A stretch of DNA of 64,000 nt from Polynucleobacter necessarius (GCA_900095165.1 LT606947.1:1829414-1893413), one strand, 5' to 3'. Counted from the first letter of the stretch, positions 55,284 to 64,000 are shown. A program made the numbers and translations. The notes: generated by a model from the sequence alone, not told the origin.

Positions 55284-55889
55284 ATGAATAATTTAGATCT
55301 TATATTTTCAAAAGATCCCATAAAGTTTGCTGAAGCCTATTTAGATTATCTTTGTAGATTAATTAAAAATGTAGATTGTGAGTCTATTGGAAAATTTGTT
55401 GATACTTTGTTGAGTGCAAGAAAACAAGAAGCAACAATTTTTTTTATTGGTAATGGCGGTAGCGCAGCGACTGCGAGTCATTTTGCAAATGACATAGGCA
55501 TTGGAACCAACTCATACGAAAAACCCTTTAGAGCACTTAGCCTGACTGATAATAATGCAGTCATCACCGCTATCGGAAATGATTTTGGTTACGAAGATAT
55601 ATTTTCACGTCAATTAGCGATCCTTGGTAAAAAAGGTGATGTATTAGTTGCTATTTCAGCCTCTGGAAATTCTCCGAATCTAATCAAGGCTATTGAGTAT
55701 GCAAAATGTTCCGATATTAAAACGGTTTCAATAACTGCTTTCAATGGTGGGGTTATTAAAGGAATGACGGATGAAAGCATACACATTCAGACTGGTCCCA
55801 AAGAATATGGGCCTGCTGAGGATGTGCACATGATTTTAGACCACCTTATAGGCTCTTATTTAATGCGCGCTATAAAAAATGGCGTCTAA
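55284..55889 (+). CDS. SIS-domain phosphosugar isomerase (GmhA-like)
   Basis: This 201-residue SIS-domain protein has FIGNGGSAATASHFAND, ISASGNSPN and EDVHMILDHLIGSYL near the C-terminus, the GmhA/phosphoheptose isomerase type. It interconverts aldose and ketose phosphates, such as sedoheptulose-7-phosphate and heptose-7-phosphate, or arabinose-5-phosphate. It begins four bases after the oxidoreductase and overlaps the IMPase gene. It would take the place of KdsD in the proposed route. Confidence 0.85.
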   Translation: MNNLDLIFSKDPIKFAEAYLDYLCRLIKNVDCESIGKFVDTLLSARKQEATIFFIGNGGSAATASHFANDIGIGTNSYEKPFRALSLTDNNAVITAIGNDFGYEDIFSRQLAILGKKGDVLVAISASGNSPNLIKAIEYAKCSDIKTVSITAFNGGVIKGMTDESIHIQTGPKEYGPAEDVHMILDHLIGSYLMRAIKNGV

Positions 55890-56634
55890 CGATGAGCTTT
55901 TACTTCTAGCTATAAATACTGCTCGAGATGCACTTAAGCTTCTTGAGCAAGCGATTGGCAAACCTAATTCTTTAGAGTATACGTTTTTAGAGGTCCTGCC
56001 AAAAGAGATTAAAGCGAATATAGATCTTGAGTTAGAGGCCTTGATTTTATCTCGACTCAAGCCAGTTGGGCTGCCAATGATTAGCGAAGAGGCGGGGGAT
56101 ATAAAAGGCTCAACTGAGAATGGCTTGCGTTGGATAATTGATCCACTAGATGGAACAGCTAACTTTGTTCGAAAATTAGGGGGATCTGCTGTTTCAATTG
56201 CATTATGGAATCGAGATTTTCCCGTTTTTGGGGTTATTGGTGAGTTTCCATCATGTAGTTTAGCTTGGGGCGGCAAATCATATGGATCGTTTTTTGATGG
56301 CAAGAGGATTCATGTTTCTCATTTTAGGAAGAGAGATCAGTCAATTCTTTGCACGGGATTTCCATCGAGGTTCGAGTTTGTGAGCACTCGTACTAATCGA
56401 TTTTGGGAAATGTTATCTTCGTTTGGAAAGGTTCGTATGTTGGGAGCTGCATCTATTTCCTTGCTTCAGGTGGCATCTGGAAAAGCGGATGCCTACATTG
56501 AAGAAGATATTATGATTTGGGATGTAGCCTCTGGCTTGGCAATCCTAGAGGGTGCGGGTGGGAAATATAAAATTATTCCCGGACAACACCTTTACTCATA
56601 CTTCGTTGAGGCCACAAATGGAAATTTGGAGTAA
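55879..56634 (+). CDS. Inositol-monophosphatase-family phosphatase
   Basis: This 251-residue protein has the metal motifs of IMPase/FBPase-like enzymes: Glu70-Glu71 in ISEEAGD, then IDPLDGTANF (about 87-96) and IWDVASGLAIL near the C-terminus. These are magnesium-dependent phosphatases for sugar phosphates. It overlaps the SIS gene by eleven bases. In the proposed route it removes the phosphate after aldol addition, as KdsC does for Kdo. Confidence 0.87.
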   Translation: MASNDELLLLAINTARDALKLLEQAIGKPNSLEYTFLEVLPKEIKANIDLELEALILSRLKPVGLPMISEEAGDIKGSTENGLRWIIDPLDGTANFVRKLGGSAVSIALWNRDFPVFGVIGEFPSCSLAWGGKSYGSFFDGKRIHVSHFRKRDQSILCTGFPSRFEFVSTRTNRFWEMLSSFGKVRMLGAASISLLQVASGKADAYIEEDIMIWDVASGLAILEGAGGKYKIIPGQHLYSYFVEATNGNLE

Positions 56635-56637
56635 AAA

Positions 56638-57594
56638 ATGAATTCTGTAGATAAAATTGCGGTGTGTTCAAGATCGTTTTCAAAGAACCCTATTTTACGT
56701 AGCGAACTCCTTAATGCCTATTCAAATGTGACATTCAATGATGCGGGGAGGCAGCTAAAGGGTGAAGAGCTATTAGAGTTTCTTGTCGGGCATGATAAAG
56801 CAATCGTTGCTCTTGAACCCCTGGATGATTTTGTGCTTTCACGTTTACCTCAATTAAAAGTAGTGAGTAAATATGGGGTTGGACTTGATGGAATTGATAT
56901 AGCAAGCATGCATAAGCATGGAAAGTTTCTTGGATGGACTGGTGGAGTCAATAAACGCTCAGTATCAGAGTTAACACTTGCTTTTATATTGTTAATGTTG
57001 CGTAACTTGCCAAACAATAATCGAGAGGTAACCTCTGGCATTTGGCGCCAAAACATTGGCGGTATGCTTTCCGGAAGAACGGTTGGAATTATCGGGTGTG
57101 GAAATATTGGAAAGGATCTAATTGAGATTCTTCGTCCATTCAATTGCAAAGTGTTGGTAAATGATATTCTCGAATTCCGCGAATTCTATGAGCATAATAT
57201 GATTACAGCAACTTCTTTGGATGAGTTGCTGAGGTCATCCGATATTGTCACTTTACATGTGCCTTTAGACAAAACTACTGAAATGATGATCGGAGCCCCA
57301 GAATTAAAAATAATGAAACCAACAGCTATATTGATAAATGTGGCAAGGGGCGGGTTAGTTGACGAGTTTGCCCTTAAAAATGCAATTCAAGAGGGGGATA
57401 TAGCGGGTGCTGCATTTGATGTTTTTGCAGAAGAGCCGCCCCAGGATCAGGAGTTGATTAAGCTCCATAATTTTTTCGCAACATCACATATTGGGGGCAG
57501 TGCATCAGAGGCAATACTGGCTATGGGTAGAGCTGCAATTGCTGGGTTGAACATTAATAAAATTCCGGAAAAATACGATGCTAAGTTATTTTAA
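56638..57594 (+). CDS. D-2-hydroxyacid dehydrogenase (phosphoglycerate-dehydrogenase-like)
   Basis: This 318-residue NAD enzyme has GIIGCGNIGKDL near residue 151, the catalytic Arg in VNVARGGLVDE, Glu in FAEEPPQD and His in TSHIGGSASE. It oxidises or reduces alpha-hydroxy acids. It overlaps the FkbM gene. It may supply or remove a keto group in a sugar acid or make the pyruvate/hydroxypyruvate partner for the aldolase; inferred only from position. Confidence 0.88.
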   Translation: MNSVDKIAVCSRSFSKNPILRSELLNAYSNVTFNDAGRQLKGEELLEFLVGHDKAIVALEPLDDFVLSRLPQLKVVSKYGVGLDGIDIASMHKHGKFLGWTGGVNKRSVSELTLAFILLMLRNLPNNNREVTSGIWRQNIGGMLSGRTVGIIGCGNIGKDLIEILRPFNCKVLVNDILEFREFYEHNMITATSLDELLRSSDIVTLHVPLDKTTEMMIGAPELKIMKPTAILINVARGGLVDEFALKNAIQEGDIAGAAFDVFAEEPPQDQELIKLHNFFATSHIGGSASEAILAMGRAAIAGLNINKIPEKYDAKLF

Positions 57595-58438
57595 AAAAAT
57601 GACAAGAAAATCAATAGACTGTGCTGTAAAAATTCTAGGTAAATTTTCTGTTGGGCGTTATATTGAAACTGCAATAATTTCCTCAGCTATGAGTAAAGTC
57701 GTTGAGATAAAGCATGAGAATTTAACGTTTAAATTTGTAGCTCCGAATCCTCTGTGTAATTGGAGGTACAAAACTTTTTCCATTAAAGAACCTGAAACTC
57801 TAGAGTGGATAGATTCCATCGACCCAAAATCAGTGCTTTGGGATATTGGGGCAAATATTGGCCTTTATTCAATATATGCGGCAATGAAAAAGGATTGCAG
57901 GGTTTGGGCCTTCGAGCCATCCGTTTTTAATTTGGAGACGCTTGCCAGAAATATATATATGAATAATTTGGTCGATCAAATATGTATTGTTCCGATGCCG
58001 TTAAGTGATAGTTTATGCAGTAGTCGCATGCAGCTAACAACAACGGAATGGGGCGGCGCTCTTTCAACCTTTGGGCAAAAATTTGGGTGGGACGGAAATA
58101 AAATTCAAAAAATATTTGAATTTCACACAATAGGGATAAGCATGGAAGATGCTGTTAATAATTTATTAATACCAATTCCTGATTATATAAAAATGGATGT
58201 TGACGGGCTTGAGCATTTTATATTGAGAGGTGGAATGAATATGCTCAAAAAAACCAAGGAAATATTGATTGAGGTAAATGATGATTTTCATGAGCAGGCT
58301 GAACAGACGCATGCTCTTTTGAGTAGCGCCGGGCTAATTATGAGAGAAAAGCGACATGCTGTAGACATGGAATATTCTGCAGAAGGAAAAAACTGCTTTA
58401 ACCAAATCTGGTCTCGGCCAGTAGATTCAAGTTATTGA
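57578..58438 (+). CDS. FkbM-family methyltransferase
   Basis: This 286-residue SAM-dependent enzyme has the SAM-binding motif LWDIGANIGLYSIYAA near residue 88, VWAFEPSVFNLETL, and YIKMDVDGLEHFIL, all typical of FkbM. It probably O-methylates a sugar. It begins inside the end of the dehydrogenase gene (overlap 17 bases), possibly at ATG 57599 instead. It ends the operon of the ulosonate genes before a 57-base gap. Confidence 0.85.
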   Translation: MLSYFKKMTRKSIDCAVKILGKFSVGRYIETAIISSAMSKVVEIKHENLTFKFVAPNPLCNWRYKTFSIKEPETLEWIDSIDPKSVLWDIGANIGLYSIYAAMKKDCRVWAFEPSVFNLETLARNIYMNNLVDQICIVPMPLSDSLCSSRMQLTTTEWGGALSTFGQKFGWDGNKIQKIFEFHTIGISMEDAVNNLLIPIPDYIKMDVDGLEHFILRGGMNMLKKTKEILIEVNDDFHEQAEQTHALLSSAGLIMREKRHAVDMEYSAEGKNCFNQIWSRPVDSSY

Positions 58439-58494
58439 GGGTATTAACGCCGATCCCATGAGTAAGAACTGCTTGGAAAAATTACTGGAGTAGT

Positions 58495-60294
58495 ATGATT
58501 AATGCTTACCACAGCATAACAGTATCGAAAAAATTACCCAATAAAGGTGCGGGAATTTTATTAAGCTATGATCATCAGGATATTCAAGTTAAAAATTGGA
58601 TAACCATAGATGCAAGAAGTCTAATAGCTGAAAATGAAGAAGATTGGTTTTCTGAAATTCAAAAATGGCACAGTTCCATTTGCAAAATTTATGAAAACGA
58701 AAATAAATATTGGTGGCTTACTCCGGGCTCAAGATTGATAATATGGAAGAGTTTTGATGTATTCCATTTTAAGCCGTTACTATTTTTTTTAGCAGTTGTT
58801 CAATTGTTTGAAAGGTGTAATTGTAATATTTGGATTGTAGGGGGTGGCGATGAGCTTGCCTTATATCTTAGAGAGTGGAAGCGTGATGGCGGGATTAATA
58901 ATAATTTTCACGTTGATATAAATATAGGTTTAAATATATTCTTTGACTTTGGCTATGGGTTTATCCGGCCACTATTAAACTTAAGTAAAGGGGTTCTGCG
59001 GAACCTTATATTACTAAGACATTCCCAAAAAAATAATATTAAAAGCGGATCCGTTGTTATTAGCTCTATGATTTTTAATGCGAATGTACTGAGATTCTCT
59101 GGGGATCATTATTTTGGCCGCATGTTTGATTTGGGATTTAAGTCGAGCGAGGATAATCTTTTGTGGGCCTATGGTGATGGGGTTGCAATAAAAAATTCTG
59201 CTGAAGGCTGCTTATCAGCCAATAAAAGAAATTATATATTTTGTAATGATTTTATTTCATTGGAGGATTTATTTCTTTCAATTATGGCCGCTGTAAGGCT
59301 GCGAAAAAAAAATTGTGCAAGGTCAAAAAAAGTTGAAAGCTTGGCAATCAACTCTAGAAAATTAAATGCCTTTACAAAACGATTCATAAATACTTTAATT
59401 AATCAACAATTTCCAGTCGATGCATTTCTAAAATATAGGCAATTTACAAGAATCTTAAGCGAATCCAAGGCTTCTACTGTGGTGTACCCGTATGAAGAAC
59501 AGATTCATGAGAGAGCAATTTTGTTCGCCGCACAAGAACAGGCCCGCGCTATTAGAACGATTGGTTTTGCTCATGCAACTTATTCAAACGGGCACCTTTT
59601 CTTATCACGCTCCCAAAATGGCCATTGTCCCAGACCTGATGTAATTGGCGTTACCGGTGAAATTGCGAAAAATTTTTTTATGTGCCATGGATTTAAATCT
59701 GATGAATTGTATGTTGTTGGTTCCCCAAGGTTTTCGTTTTCAAGCCCAGAAAAAGTTGTCGTTGGTGTGGAAGCAAAGCCAAAGCTATTATTGATCTGCA
59801 GTTTTGGGTTTGAATTTTTAAATTTTGCTTCTATAGTCATAAACAATAAGTCAAAATTTTCAAATTACGAAATAGCAATACGCCGAAGCTATCACTCGTG
59901 GAGAGCTGAGCAAGATGAGGCAGAGAGGATGCTGCAGGTTGCTAAGGTGCAATATAAGTGTGAGCCAGGAGATTTGAAAGCGCAGATAGCGTGGGCTGAT
60001 ATTGTAATCTTTGAGTTGACCACGGCAGGTCTTGAGGCCTCCTTGCAGGGAAAATACATTGTAAGGTTAAGTCTTAATGAGGTATTGCCAGGCATACTGT
60101 TTCCAGACAATCTGGATAAAAATGTAATCGCTTACTGCAAGACTGCGGATGAGTTTTTTCTTGAGATATCAAATTTTTTATCGCTAGAGAGGGGAAATCA
60201 GATCAAGAGAATCGCGGAGCAGCAAAATCTCGTGTCTCGTTTAATTTCGCCCGTTAATCATAAGATTTTGCATGAAATGCTTATCTCTAAATGA
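58495..60294 (+). CDS. Large surface-carbohydrate biosynthesis protein, GT-B-like
   Basis: This 599-residue protein has no signal peptide and one hydrophobic stretch (about 93-105). The C-terminal half contains YPYEEQIHERAILFAAQEQ, RTIGFAHATYSNGH and FELTTAGLEASLQGK, the pattern of GT-B-fold surface-carbohydrate proteins near the BFO_1060/TIGR04326 type. It probably transfers a sugar during polymer assembly. The DNA here is A+T-rich. It overlaps the GNAT gene by four bases. Confidence 0.6.
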   Translation: MINAYHSITVSKKLPNKGAGILLSYDHQDIQVKNWITIDARSLIAENEEDWFSEIQKWHSSICKIYENENKYWWLTPGSRLIIWKSFDVFHFKPLLFFLAVVQLFERCNCNIWIVGGGDELALYLREWKRDGGINNNFHVDINIGLNIFFDFGYGFIRPLLNLSKGVLRNLILLRHSQKNNIKSGSVVISSMIFNANVLRFSGDHYFGRMFDLGFKSSEDNLLWAYGDGVAIKNSAEGCLSANKRNYIFCNDFISLEDLFLSIMAAVRLRKKNCARSKKVESLAINSRKLNAFTKRFINTLINQQFPVDAFLKYRQFTRILSESKASTVVYPYEEQIHERAILFAAQEQARAIRTIGFAHATYSNGHLFLSRSQNGHCPRPDVIGVTGEIAKNFFMCHGFKSDELYVVGSPRFSFSSPEKVVVGVEAKPKLLLICSFGFEFLNFASIVINNKSKFSNYEIAIRRSYHSWRAEQDEAERMLQVAKVQYKCEPGDLKAQIAWADIVIFELTTAGLEASLQGKYIVRLSLNEVLPGILFPDNLDKNVIAYCKTADEFFLEISNFLSLERGNQIKRIAEQQNLVSRLISPVNHKILHEMLISK

Positions 60295-61427
60295 ATACTT
60301 CAGAAAATCAAGAGATTCTAGTTAGGGAAGCCAATTTTGCGGACCAGTCGCAGATTTTTGTGCTGCAAGATAGACTAGGTCTAAGGCCTGATACCAGCGA
60401 TGATTGGGAGAGAATTTGGCGCAAAAATCCTGAATTTAATGAAAAAATTCCAATAGGTTGGGTTATTACCTGTAATGACATAGTTGTTGGTTATTTAGGG
60501 AATGTATCGCTTAAATATTACATTGGGGTCGAGCCAGTAGTTGCTGCTGCAGCTCGTGGATGGGTCGTAGCTCAGGAATATAGACAATATTCATTGTTGC
60601 TATTGGCAAAATACATATCCCAAAAAAATGTCGACATACTTTTAAATTCAAGCAGTAATTTGCCAACATTTAATATTTTTAGAGGCTTAGGTTGCAAGAT
60701 AGTCCCAGTCGATATTTTTTCAAAAATTGTTTTTTGGGTTATTTGTAGTAAAAGTTTTACTCATTTAGCTCTTGAAAAAATTGGTAATAGTAAAAAATGG
60801 AGATTTCTAAAAATTCCAATAAAAATTTGTTTTTCTATGATTTCAGTATTTAATTATTTTCTTATAAAAATAAAATTAATAATATTGAGGCATATAAATC
60901 CCAGGGTTGAGGTAAAAAGGCTGTTTCCCAGCCAAATTAATAATGATTTTGAGCAATTGTGGCAGCGAAAAATTCAGCAATCAACATTATTCATTGCCGA
61001 TCGCTCAAAAAGAAAGCTTAATTGGTACTTTAATCGAAAAAATGATTCAGTTGTAATACTGGGATTTTATAAAGAAAGCGAGCTGATGGGGTATACAGCA
61101 TTATTAAGCTCTAAAATTCTCAAAACTAATTATTCAAAAATGCAGCTTCTAGATTTTCTTGTTTTAGATGGTCACTCAGAATTCTGGGACTTTATGGTTT
61201 GCGAAGGATATCTCCTGGCAAAATCCCAACGTGTAATGATGCTTGAGATGATGCCGATATCGGCTGAATTCAGGCGTGCTGCTCAAGCAAGCGGCGCCTT
61301 ACGACGGTCACATTTCCCGACTCCGTTTACTTATAAAGTGGTGGATAGAGGGGTGCATCTGAGGAATTTATTGAGGCAAGGGAGTTCTTGGTGGATCTCG
61401 CTTTATGATGGCGATAGTGGGTTGTAG
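60291..61427 (+). CDS. GNAT-like acyltransferase, two-lobed
   Basis: This 378-residue protein has a GNAT-like half near the front (VREANFADQSQIFVLQDR) and a second lobe near the back (ELMGYTALLSSKILKT, LDFLVLDGHSEFWD). Between them (about 140-200) is a hydrophobic, basic stretch. It may acylate an amine of a glycan sugar. It starts at ATG 60291 inside the preceding gene (ATGA overlap). The assignment to GNAT is by pattern only. Confidence 0.6.
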   Translation: MNTSENQEILVREANFADQSQIFVLQDRLGLRPDTSDDWERIWRKNPEFNEKIPIGWVITCNDIVVGYLGNVSLKYYIGVEPVVAAAARGWVVAQEYRQYSLLLLAKYISQKNVDILLNSSSNLPTFNIFRGLGCKIVPVDIFSKIVFWVICSKSFTHLALEKIGNSKKWRFLKIPIKICFSMISVFNYFLIKIKLIILRHINPRVEVKRLFPSQINNDFEQLWQRKIQQSTLFIADRSKRKLNWYFNRKNDSVVILGFYKESELMGYTALLSSKILKTNYSKMQLLDFLVLDGHSEFWDFMVCEGYLLAKSQRVMMLEMMPISAEFRRAAQASGALRRSHFPTPFTYKVVDRGVHLRNLLRQGSSWWISLYDGDSGL

Positions 61428-61523
61428 TCTTTGTGCTAAATTGATGTCGACCCATTCGACGGAACTCAAAAATTAGAGTAATTGATATGCTATATTGAAT
61501 AAACTTTCAAAGGTAGTAATGCA

Positions 61524-62495
61524 ATGAATTATTCTAAAGTCCTTACACAGATATCTACACCGTTATTTACAGCAGAATCTATATTCCGTAGGCTGGTGCA
61601 AAATTTACTTGTAGTTTTTAACTATCATGAAATAAGCGACTCACCAAGTGAATTTTGTCTAGACTTCAATTTGAATGTCAGGCCAGACGTCTTTTCTAAG
61701 CAGTTATCATGGATTAAAAAATATTTTAATATCATTTCTCCTAATGATTTAATTAAAGGAGATTTCAAGTTGCCGGCAGCCTTGATTACCTTTGATGATG
61801 GTTTTAAGGGTGCCTTCACCTCAGGGGGTAATATTTTAAAATCTTATGATATTCCTGCTGTGGTATTTATGAATATGGGACCGGTAAATGGTGGAATGTG
61901 TTTAAGCGGACTTATTAATTATTTATTAAAATATGATATTAAATTCAAAAATCAAATAAATACAAAATATGGAAATGAATTAAAAAATGATTCATTTCTT
62001 AGATGTGCAGAAAGCGACATTCTTGAATATTTCAATACTAATGGTTATGACATTCTTCCAATAGCACAAGAATATCATGGTAAATTTGCCTTAGAGTCGG
62101 ATCTGAAAAAGAGTGTAGATAGTGGGCTATATCTCGGTAATCATCTATACAATCATAGTAATGCGGTATCGTTATCTGATTTGGAATTAAAAAATCAATA
62201 TATAAAAAATGAAAATGAATTAGTGAATTATAAAAATTATCTTCCTATATTTAGCTATCCATTTGGTCAGCCCGGTAAGTGCTACAACAAACATACTAGC
62301 AATATCATATTTAGTCTCGGCGCTAAGTCTATTTTCACGGCAATGCCATTTTATAATAATGGTAAACGTGAAAATCTTATACACAGAACTGCTATGTTTG
62401 ATTATATAAATACTGAATCGATTTTCCGATCCCATTGCCTTATGCCGGCTTTTATGAATCAAGTTCTTAGAAGAATTGATCCTTATGGTTATTAG
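61524..62495 (+). CDS. Polysaccharide deacetylase family protein
   Basis: This 323-residue protein has the NodB-fold motifs: VFNYHEIS near residue 33, ALITFDDGFKGAF (about 89-101) with the two metal/catalytic Asp, and LGNHLYNHS near residue 207 carrying the metal His. A later FSYPFGQPG is the typical third motif. It removes N-acetyl groups from surface sugars. No signal peptide is evident, so it may act in the cytoplasm or by a less usual route. It ends 26 bases before the polymerase gene. Confidence 0.85.
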   Translation: MNYSKVLTQISTPLFTAESIFRRLVQNLLVVFNYHEISDSPSEFCLDFNLNVRPDVFSKQLSWIKKYFNIISPNDLIKGDFKLPAALITFDDGFKGAFTSGGNILKSYDIPAVVFMNMGPVNGGMCLSGLINYLLKYDIKFKNQINTKYGNELKNDSFLRCAESDILEYFNTNGYDILPIAQEYHGKFALESDLKKSVDSGLYLGNHLYNHSNAVSLSDLELKNQYIKNENELVNYKNYLPIFSYPFGQPGKCYNKHTSNIIFSLGAKSIFTAMPFYNNGKRENLIHRTAMFDYINTESIFRSHCLMPAFMNQVLRRIDPYGY

Positions 62496-62521
62496 AATAT
62501 ATTTTTTAGAGCTACAATAAA

Positions 62522-63839
62522 ATGCTCTTTGATTTATGTTCCTTAGAAGAACTGCGAAAAATTTTCTTTAGGCTTTATCACGCCTTGGGATTTTTATTTC
62601 TACTAATTATTTCTGCACTCCTGTTTTTTTTTGAAAACACATTAATCTCAATCACTGCTGCATTGTTTATTTTGGTAGTCACGATATCAGGATTTAATAG
62701 AAAATTTAGAGAAAATCAATTCTCAATTTCATTTTGTTTTTTTACCATATTATTTTTGGAAATTCCATTATTATTTATTGTAATAACTGGAGAAAATTAT
62801 ATTATTGGACAAAGTGTTGGTCCATTACCATATTCTCAGACCGAGTATTTTGATAATCTCTATTTGGGAATTTTTTATCTTCTTCTATGCTGGATTTCAA
62901 TCTGGCTTGCACTGTTATTATCAAAGCCGAGTAACGTTGAATTACCGTTACAGTTTTTTCAAAAAATTAATAGCTCTACTTTGCTGTTAATTGGATTAAT
63001 TACTGCGCTCATAACATTTGATGAGGCTATCGGATTTATATCAAAAAATTTCCTTGAGGAAGAGAGGTCTTTTTCAATTGCTGCATTTTTATTTTCCGAT
63101 CAGGCATATTTACTTTTAACTGGAGCAGTACTTATATTTAAGCAATCTAATAAGGCTTCAAATTCAAAAAATAATAATTTATACCTATCATTAGTTTTTA
63201 TTATATTTGCCATAGTGAATTTTAGTGCTGGAAGCAAAGCTGCTCCCTTGGTAGTTTTCATTGTATTGATATTATGCCCTCTTGGTTTATCAACTGGTTT
63301 TAAGGATATGCAGGCATTTGTTTTTAAAAATCAATATATTCTATTAATAATAATTTTATCCCCGCTTCTTTATTTTATGGCACATCTAACTAGATTGTCA
63401 TACTCAAGTGGAGTTTATCCAAATTTAGATTTGCTATTTGGGATAATTTCAGATTACAACCCTAGCGCTATATATGATTTGTTTGGTGCAATAGGCTATA
63501 GATTGGCATGGGGTGGGTTGGATCAATTTCTATTGCTCTTCCATTCGTTTATTTTGAATTCTTACGATATCTCTACATCCCTTAATTTATTATCATATAT
63601 CGCCAAAAATTTCATAAATCTTGTATCACCTGGAACTCCATTTATGGAGGCTTATGCGCCATCGTCACAGCTTTTTTATTCAGTTATAGCAAAAAATGAA
63701 CTAATATCTAATTTTGATAAAATATCTTTAGTAAAATCATTGAGCACTCAACCATATACGCTCTTCGGTTTTTTTGTGGTTATATTTGGTATTTTTGCGC
63801 CACTATTTTTATTTATTTTTATTAGAATATACCACATGC
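62522..63839 (+). CDS. O-antigen polymerase-like membrane protein (truncated by adapter artefact)
   Basis: The frame codes for a membrane protein with about ten or more hydrophobic segments and a polar loop (about 325-400: GDYNP-like SDYNPSAIYDL, GTPFMEAYAPSSQLFY), typical of Wzy-like oligosaccharide polymerases. The real sequence ends at 63839: the last codons read SYTHLTLPTKRIV, which is translation of the Nextera adapter, not protein. The true C-terminus is missing. It is the last true gene in the window. Confidence 0.75.
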
Positions 63840-63909
63840 CTGTCTCTTATACACATCTGACGCTGCCGACGAAGAGGATAGTGTAGATCTCGTTGGTCGC
63901 CGCATCATT
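63840..63909. other. Illumina Nextera adapter read-through (assembly artefact)
   Basis: The mosaic end CTGTCTCTTATACACATCT occupies 63840-63858, followed by GACGCTGCCGACGA (63859-63872), the reverse complement of the Nextera Read 1 transposase adapter. Next is the eight-base AGAGGATA (63873-63880), the reverse complement of index TATCCTCT. Then comes a 29-base copy of the reverse-complemented P5 primer (63881-63909) with two mismatches, at 63893 and 63903. This is sequencing-library DNA, not genomic DNA, and it breaks the polymerase frame. Confidence 0.97.
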
Positions 63910-64000
63910 AAAAACAAAAATAATGCCTATATCTTAACCCATTCTGACACTCTCTACTAATATTCTAATCCATAGGAGTAACGAACACTCAGCTGTAGTA
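63910..64000. other. Low-information tail after adapter
   Basis: The 91 bases after the P5 copy begin with an A-rich stretch and hold no gene, repeat or known motif. Bases read past the end of an adapter are usually random or poor quality, so this stretch should be ignored unless reads support it. It could also be genuine sequence of an unrelated read. Confidence 0.7.

Noticed and set aside
1..64000. CRISPR arrays, insertion sequences, tRNA or rRNA genes
   Set aside because: No regularly spaced long repeats, transposase-like proteins with terminal repeats, or cloverleaf-type sequences were seen; the only array is the operator set at 8217-8328.

Overview
The window looks like a chromosomal segment of a betaproteobacterium, most likely a small-genome freshwater Burkholderiaceae member of the Polynucleobacter type. 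This is inferred from gene order (exbB-exbD-lpxK, xseA, yajQ, xerD, plsY), the protein styles and the moderate-to-low GC; no 16S or marker search was possible. The DNA becomes clearly A+T richer to the right, most strongly after about 57.5 kb.

Layout. 1-13 kb is housekeeping with small accessory insertions: lpxK (cut by the window edge), exbD, exbB, xseA, a broken Fic gene, murB, yajQ, xerD, a 'mobile mystery' HTH/Fic pair with a periodic operator array, plsY, a MAPEG protein, folE, a broken unknown gene, a small lipoprotein, a HiPIP with a Fur-like box, and a broken HPP-family gene. 13-18.5 kb is a GDP-fucose block (manC, gmd, fcl) plus a membrane glycosyltransferase. 18.5-28 kb on the minus strand is a surface-glycan operon: class II aldolase, HAD phosphatase, a GT-C/uridine-kinase-like fusion, GDPD-like protein, GT2, GtrA, tandem nucleotidyltransferase and acyltransferase. 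Four of its ancestral genes carry frameshifts or stop codons or lie next to ones that do. 28-64 kb on the plus strand is a long exopolysaccharide/O-antigen type locus: polymerase/ligase, Wzz-like protein, ABC flippase, a pseudaminic-acid pathway (pseB, pseC, pseG, pseH, pseI), a carbamoyltransferase/SGNH module, an acyl-carrier-protein island, an apparent alternative ulosonic-acid pathway, PFTS-type and other glycosyltransferases, a GNAT, a deacetylase and a polymerase.

How the genes may work together. PseB/C/H/G/I make a pseudaminic-type nonulosonic acid. The five-gene island ACP, SDR, metallo-hydrolase, KASIII-like enzyme and acyl ligase sits between pseH and pseI and could make an unusual acyl group for the sugar amine. 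A 602-residue NeuB-like/cytidylyltransferase fusion could make or activate a second nonulosonic acid. From 52.6 to 57.6 kb a promoter with an internal palindrome precedes an HpaI-type aldolase, a KdsB-like transferase, an oxidoreductase, a SIS isomerase, an IMPase-family phosphatase and a hydroxyacid dehydrogenase. These match the steps of Kdo synthesis one for one but use unrelated enzyme families; this is the best candidate for an undescribed system here.

Data quality. The right end is an artefact: bases 63840-63909 are Illumina Nextera adapter read-through (mosaic end, Read 1 sequence, an 8-base index, P5) and the bases after it are probably noise. The left 28 kb also holds twelve single-base indels, eleven of them in runs of one base, and two TGG-to-TGA changes that break accessory genes. 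Some may be sequencing errors rather than real decay.
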